The notes under the pieces: generated by a model | Databases searched by the model: none | Seen by the model: the letters and a program-made list of their open reading frames with translations, nothing else | What the model was told of the DNA's origin: nothing | In this document: in pieces, positions 29,383-32,841 of the stretch | Numbering within the stretch: the first letter of the stretch is position 1 | Layout of the letters: each line of letters begins with the position of its first letter | Program-made: the position numbers and the translations under genes | From: Bryobacterales bacterium | Lineage (GTDB): Bacteria > Acidobacteriota > Terriglobia > Bryobacterales > Bryobacteraceae | Direction of reading: 5' to 3' | Assembly: GCA_027450225.1 (NCBI GenBank) | Contig: DAIDJK010000001.1 | Span: forward strand, 1 to 32,841 | Length of the DNA: 32,841 nucleotides

Positions 29383-30743
29383 CAGTTTTGCTCCTCGGCG
29401 GCCGACGGGATTGCTCCGCGCCCGGCACGGCCCGGCGGGGGCGCTTCGGGCAGCGGTTCGAACTTCGCTCCGTCCACAAAAACGTATTTGATCTTCACGC
29501 GGTCCTGAAACAGGTCACCGTCCGCAACCACAAGATTCGCGATCTTGCCTTTATCGATACTGCCCAGCCGATCCGCAACTCCGAAGATCTCTGCGGGCGA
29601 AAGCGTCATGGCGCGAATTGCATCGTCCGGCGGGAGTCCCGCATCGATAGCCTTTTTCGCGTTCCGCAACAACTCGCGCGGCGCGCCGGCATTGTCCGAG
29701 TAGAACGCAAACTTCACGCCTGCTCTGGCCAGAATGCCAGGCGAAGAGGGCGCTTTGTCCCGGAATTCGAGTACTCGAAGTGGGTCCTGCAGCGCGGGAT
29801 CGTTGTCCGCCATGCGTTGCGGCCATCGGAGACTTACCAGTACCGGAGTGTTCGACGCCTTCAGTTCATTGACGGCCTTCCATGCCTCGTGCCCACCATA
29901 TAAAACAGCGTTCAGCTTGAGTTCCCTGGCGAGAGCCAGCATGCGCAGCACCTCCACCTGTCTTTCTGCGGGGAGCAGCACGCGCGGGCTCATGATTACG
30001 CCTTCGAGCGTGCGGTCATATTGCGGCCGCTGCAATCCCTGTGGATGTTTCTCGTAAACGGACTTCGCGACGGTATAGTGTTCCGCGTCCAGATAAATCT
30101 GCCGGATATAGGCGATCGTTCCCATCAGGGAGCCGGGGAAACTGCGGAAGCCGTTGGTTTTCAGAATGACGCACTGGCCCACCGAATCGGCAACCACCAT
30201 CTGCCCGGCACGCTCTCCCGCAAGATCGATAACGCTTCCCTGCCCCGAGAAGATGTTCTGATTGGGAAAAACAACGGCTGTGGTGAAGCCGGCGTTTCTA
30301 GCCATTTCGATGGCGGGAGCGGTTGGCGATATCTCATCAGCCGCTTTCAGATACGAAGTATTGGATGGCCTGTCTTCCGGCCCCCGTGATGGCGGTCCCG
30401 TGGGGGGACCTGCCGCACCTCTGCCCCGCCCCTGCGCGGGGGGCGCTGCCGCGGCGCCGGAAAGTCCCCAGGTGCTCAGGGCGTCAATCAGCCCCGGGTA
30501 TACCGTCAACCCTTTGCAGTCGATGACCCACGCATCGGCCGGAATCGCCACGCTGGATCCAACCGCCTCGATCAAACCGTCGCGAACCACCACCGTGCCA
30601 TGCTCGATCACCGGACCCGATACGATTACCACCCGGGCGTCGCGCAGAACGTAAGCGCCCGGCCCCTGCGCCGCCATGTCTGCAGCCGTCGATGCCGTAA
30701 TTATCGCGGCCAGTATGAGCGTCGGTCTGAATCGCAATTTCAT
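29382..30743 (-). CDS. Exported amidohydrolase-family protein lacking the HxH metal motif (first of three)
   Basis: This 453-residue protein has a signal peptide (about 1-21) and the same fold as its two neighbours. The HxH site reads PGLIDALSTWGL (83-94), so the first metal pair is missing, but a GGHEAWK (283-289, His285) and FYSDN (347-351, Asp350) keep two later ligand positions; it is thus less degraded than the last gene. A Gly/Pro/Arg-rich insert (101-125) stands where active enzymes have the metal-binding loop. It probably lacks normal hydrolase activity, and may act as a partner or regulator. The C-terminus SIDKGKIANLVVADGDL is family-typical. The ATG at 30743 has AGGA about ten bases upstream. 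It leads the operon and is divergent from purM across 53 bases. Confidence 0.85.
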   Translation of the reverse strand: MKLRFRPTLILAAIITASTAADMAAQGPGAYVLRDARVVIVSGPVIEHGTVVVRDGLIEAVGSSVAIPADAWVIDCKGLTVYPGLIDALSTWGLSGAAAAPPAQGRGRGAAGPPTGPPSRGPEDRPSNTSYLKAADEISPTAPAIEMARNAGFTTAVVFPNQNIFSGQGSVIDLAGERAGQMVVADSVGQCVILKTNGFRSFPGSLMGTIAYIRQIYLDAEHYTVAKSVYEKHPQGLQRPQYDRTLEGVIMSPRVLLPAERQVEVLRMLALARELKLNAVLYGGHEAWKAVNELKASNTPVLVSLRWPQRMADNDPALQDPLRVLEFRDKAPSSPGILARAGVKFAFYSDNAGAPRELLRNAKKAIDAGLPPDDAIRAMTLSPAEIFGVADRLGSIDKGKIANLVVADGDLFQDRVKIKYVFVDGAKFEPLPEAPPPGRAGRGAIPSAAEEQN

Positions 30744-30771
30744 TCGAACTGTTCCTGTCTGGACGAACTCG

Positions 30772-30778
30772 TTATACT
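30772..30778 (+). promoter_or_regulatory. Possible purM -10 element
   Basis: TTATACT closely matches a sigma-70 -10 box and lies 18 bases before the purM ATG at 30797, so the mRNA leader would be very short. No good -35 box is seen at 16-18 bases upstream. The 53-base gap is shared with the divergent amidohydrolase operon. Confidence 0.4.
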
Positions 30779-30796
30779 GGTTCGTTTCTCCCCAAC

Positions 30797-31849
30797 ATGG
30801 TTACACCTGTTTCGTACCGCGACGCCGGCGTCGACATTGACGAGGCCGACAAAGCGGTAAGCGCCATCCGGCGCATGGCCCGAGCCACGTTCACCAAAGG
30901 CGTGCTTACCGACATCGGTTCCTTCGGTGGCTGCTTTGCGCTGCCGAAGATGCGGCAACCCGTACTGGTGAGTTCGGTCGACGGCGTCGGCACAAAGCTC
31001 AAGATCGCCTTCGCGACGGGGCGGCACGACACGGTCGGCGAGGACCTGGTGAATCACTGCGTGAACGACATCGCGGTCCAGGGCGCGAGGCCACTGTTCT
31101 TTCTCGATTACTTCGCGGTAGGCAAACTGGATGCGGACGTGGCGGCGAAGGTAATCTCCGGCATCGCGCGAGGTTGTTCCGCGAATGGTTGCGCGCTGAT
31201 CGGAGGCGAAACCGCGGAGATGCCCGGCCTTTACTCGGACGGTGAGTACGACCTTGCGGGCTCGATCGTCGGCGTTGTCGAGAAATCCGAGATTATCACG
31301 GGAGCAGGAACGCGCGACGGCGATGCTTTGGTCGCGCTGCCATCCAATGGCCTGCACACCAACGGTTATTCACTGGCCCGCAAGCTGCTGCTGGAGATGA
31401 AACGGATGCCGCTGGACGCGGCGCTGCCCGACTCCGGCATTACGCTGGCCGAGGAGTTACTCAAGATACATCGCAGTTATCTCGCCGCCATTCAGTCGCT
31501 GATCAAAGCCGGCGCGCTCTCGGGCGCGGCGCACATCACAGGCGGCGGAATCACCGACAATCTGCCGCGCATTTTGCCGAAAGGACTGGCCGCAATCATC
31601 GACACTCGTTCGTGGCAAGTCCCTCCACTGTTTGAACTGCTGCGTTCGACCGGTTCGCTGGATGAAAACGACTGGCGGCGAACCTTCAATCTCGGCGCCG
31701 GAATCATCTTCGCCGTCCCGGGCACAAAGACGGACAAAGCGATACGCGCGCTGAAACGATTGGGGGAGAAACCCTGGATCATCGGCGACGTGGTGAAGCA
31801 GCGCCGTGGCAGACCGCGCGTCGAGTACGCAGCCTGGGAGCGCGCCTGA
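30797..31849 (+). CDS. purM: Phosphoribosylformylglycinamidine cyclo-ligase (AIR synthetase)
   Basis: PurM makes aminoimidazole ribotide from FGAM with ATP, the fifth step of purine synthesis, in the cytoplasm. The 350-residue length is that of the family. Motifs are SYRDAGVDIDEADKAV (6-21), the substrate/ATP site VDGVGTKLK (61-69), VNDIAVQGARPLFFLDYFA (89-107) and IGGETAEMPG (about 143-152), all well conserved. The C-terminal domain has HITGGGITDNLPRI. purN begins one base after its TGA, and both are read together. The start ATG at 30797 fits the family start (SYRDAG near residue 6) and no strong Shine-Dalgarno is visible. Confidence 0.97.
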   Translation: MVTPVSYRDAGVDIDEADKAVSAIRRMARATFTKGVLTDIGSFGGCFALPKMRQPVLVSSVDGVGTKLKIAFATGRHDTVGEDLVNHCVNDIAVQGARPLFFLDYFAVGKLDADVAAKVISGIARGCSANGCALIGGETAEMPGLYSDGEYDLAGSIVGVVEKSEIITGAGTRDGDALVALPSNGLHTNGYSLARKLLLEMKRMPLDAALPDSGITLAEELLKIHRSYLAAIQSLIKAGALSGAAHITGGGITDNLPRILPKGLAAIIDTRSWQVPPLFELLRSTGSLDENDWRRTFNLGAGIIFAVPGTKTDKAIRALKRLGEKPWIIGDVVKQRRGRPRVEYAAWERA

Positions 31850-31850
31850 C

Positions 31851-32462
31851 TTGCGCCTCGGAATCCTGATCTCCGGCCGGGGCTCCAATTTCGAAGCCAT
31901 CGCGAATCAAATTGCCCGGCGCAAGCTCGACGCGGAAGTCGCGATTGTGATCAGCAACCGCGCCGACGCGCCTGGACTAGAGATCGCACGTCAGCGTGGC
32001 ATTCCGCTGCGCGTGATCGCGTCAGCAGGTCTTGAGCGCGAAGCTTACGACCGGCTGGTTGTGGACGAACTGCGCACCCACGAAGTGGAGATCGTCTGTC
32101 TGGCGGGCTTCATGCGGCTGCTGAGCGCGTACTTTATCCGCTCGTTTCCGAGCCGCATTCTGAATATCCACCCGTCGCTGCTGCCGGCATTTCCGGGTCT
32201 GGATGCCCAGCGGCAGGCGCTCGAACACGGCGTCAAGATCACCGGCTGCACGGTGCACTTTGTCGATGAATTTCTGGACTCCGGGCCGATCGTGATCCAG
32301 GCGGCGGTTCCGGTTCTGGACAACGACACCGTCGAATCTCTTTCGGCTCGCATCCTCTCGCAGGAGCACCTGATTTACTCAAGGGCGATTCAGTACATTG
32401 CAGACGGCCGCGTCACGATCGAGGGCCGGCGGGTGAAGATTCGGGAAGAAGCGGCCGAGTAA
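31851..32462 (+). CDS. purN: Phosphoribosylglycinamide formyltransferase
   Basis: PurN passes a formyl group from 10-formyl-tetrahydrofolate to GAR, the third step of purine synthesis. The TTG at 31851 gives 203 residues starting MRLGILISGRGSNFEAI, which lines up with the family start (LISGxGSN), and GGGAG lies about ten bases upstream; a GTG at 31806 would overlap purM by 44 bases. The catalytic Asn105, His107 (ILNIHPSLLPAFPG) and Asp143 (DEFLDSGPI) are present. The coupled one-base gap with purM suggests co-translation. The 3' end abuts the convergent serA-like gene with no spacer. Confidence 0.95.
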   Translation: MRLGILISGRGSNFEAIANQIARRKLDAEVAIVISNRADAPGLEIARQRGIPLRVIASAGLEREAYDRLVVDELRTHEVEIVCLAGFMRLLSAYFIRSFPSRILNIHPSLLPAFPGLDAQRQALEHGVKITGCTVHFVDEFLDSGPIVIQAAVPVLDNDTVESLSARILSQEHLIYSRAIQYIADGRVTIEGRRVKIREEAAE

Positions 32463-32841
32463 TCATCCGATCGCGACCGCTCTAGCCAGCTTCACCGCCG
32501 GATTTGACATCAGCTCATCGAGCACTTCCTGCGGCACGAGCGTATCGGTCGAAACCACCGCAATGGCCTCCAGCGGCTCGCCTGAATCCCTCCGGCCGAG
32601 CGAGAAATTCGCAATATTGATGCGGTTCGAACCGAGCACTGTACCGACATGGCCGATTACGCCTGGCACGTCGACATTCTTCACGCACACCAGATGGCCC
32701 GACAGCGCCGCTTCGCAATAAATGCCATCCACATGCATCAGCCGCGGTTTGCCAAGCACCACCGCGCCCTCCACCGTCGTCAGGCTCGAATCCGTCTCGA
32801 TCTCCAGCCGGATCGTGTCCGAGTGACTGGTACGTTTGTCG
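32463..32841 (-). CDS. serA: D-3-phosphoglycerate dehydrogenase-like protein, C-terminal part (5' end cut by window)
   Basis: The frame stays open to the right edge, so only the last ~125 residues are seen. They contain a segment TVEGAVVLGKPRLMHVDG, the intervening domain seen in long SerA proteins, and an ACT domain (HLVCVKNVDVPGVIGHVGTV, NIANFSLGRR), which binds serine as a feedback signal. SerA oxidises 3-phosphoglycerate to start serine synthesis. The catalytic and NAD domains are outside the window, so the gene symbol rests on this C-terminal match. It converges with purN: the two stops are adjacent (32460-32462 and 32463-32465). Confidence 0.85.
   Translation of the reverse strand, partial: DKRTSHSDTIRLEIETDSSLTTVEGAVVLGKPRLMHVDGIYCEAALSGHLVCVKNVDVPGVIGHVGTVLGSNRINIANFSLGRRDSGEPLEAIAVVSTDTLVPQEVLDELMSNPAVKLARAVAIG

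Overview
The window looks like chromosomal DNA of an Acidobacteriota member, most likely a Solibacter/Bryobacter-type (Bryobacterales) genome. The reasons are the high GC, a C-terminal domain of the TIGR03437 type (expanded in Solibacter) on a secreted glycosidase, a PEP-CTERM protein, many signal-peptide-bearing hydrolases, and the overall mix of genes. No integrase, transposase, CRISPR array, tRNA or rRNA was seen. The lineage is inferred from gene content only.

Region 1 (1-7.8 kb) is secreted and carbohydrate-related. It holds the 3' part of a GH44 endoglucanase-like protein, a GH29 alpha-L-fucosidase, a convergent gene for a repeat protein resembling AAL-type fucose-lectin propellers, a secreted protein that I read as PHP/CehA-like, a PEP-CTERM surface protein and an exported protein of unknown function. 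Region 2 (8-15 kb) is nitrogen assimilation: gltB and gltD overlap by 8 bases and are transcribed leftward, with a LysR-type regulator divergent from them. An inverted repeat lies inside the likely gltB promoter.

Region 3 (15-21 kb) holds a large secreted subtilase with three carboxypeptidase-regulatory-like domains and two malectin-like domains, ended by a clear intrinsic terminator. It is followed by two coupled peptidoglycan genes: an AMIN/Amidase_3 amidase and an SLT lytic transglycosylase. Region 4 (20.8-25.9 kb) is a tight rightward run: mobA, an Mla/Mkl-type ABC ATPase, a YihY/BrkB membrane protein, a GHMP sugar kinase, a CPBP membrane protease and a BamE-like exported protein. Several of these overlap at stop/start codons.

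Region 5 (25.9-30.7 kb) holds a small coiled-coil/basic protein, dtd, and a leftward operon of three exported amidohydrolase-family proteins. Only the middle one keeps the HxH metal motif; the two flanking ones have lost most metal ligands. This is the most unusual arrangement in the window. Region 6 (30.8 kb to the end) is housekeeping: purM, purN and the 3' end of a serA-like gene.

Unusual start codons are common (GTG for gltD, the LysR gene, the amidase, mobA, the ATPase, the BamE-like gene and one amidohydrolase; TTG for the subtilase and purN). Several starts were therefore set by overlap, Shine-Dalgarno position or family alignment, and are stated as choices.
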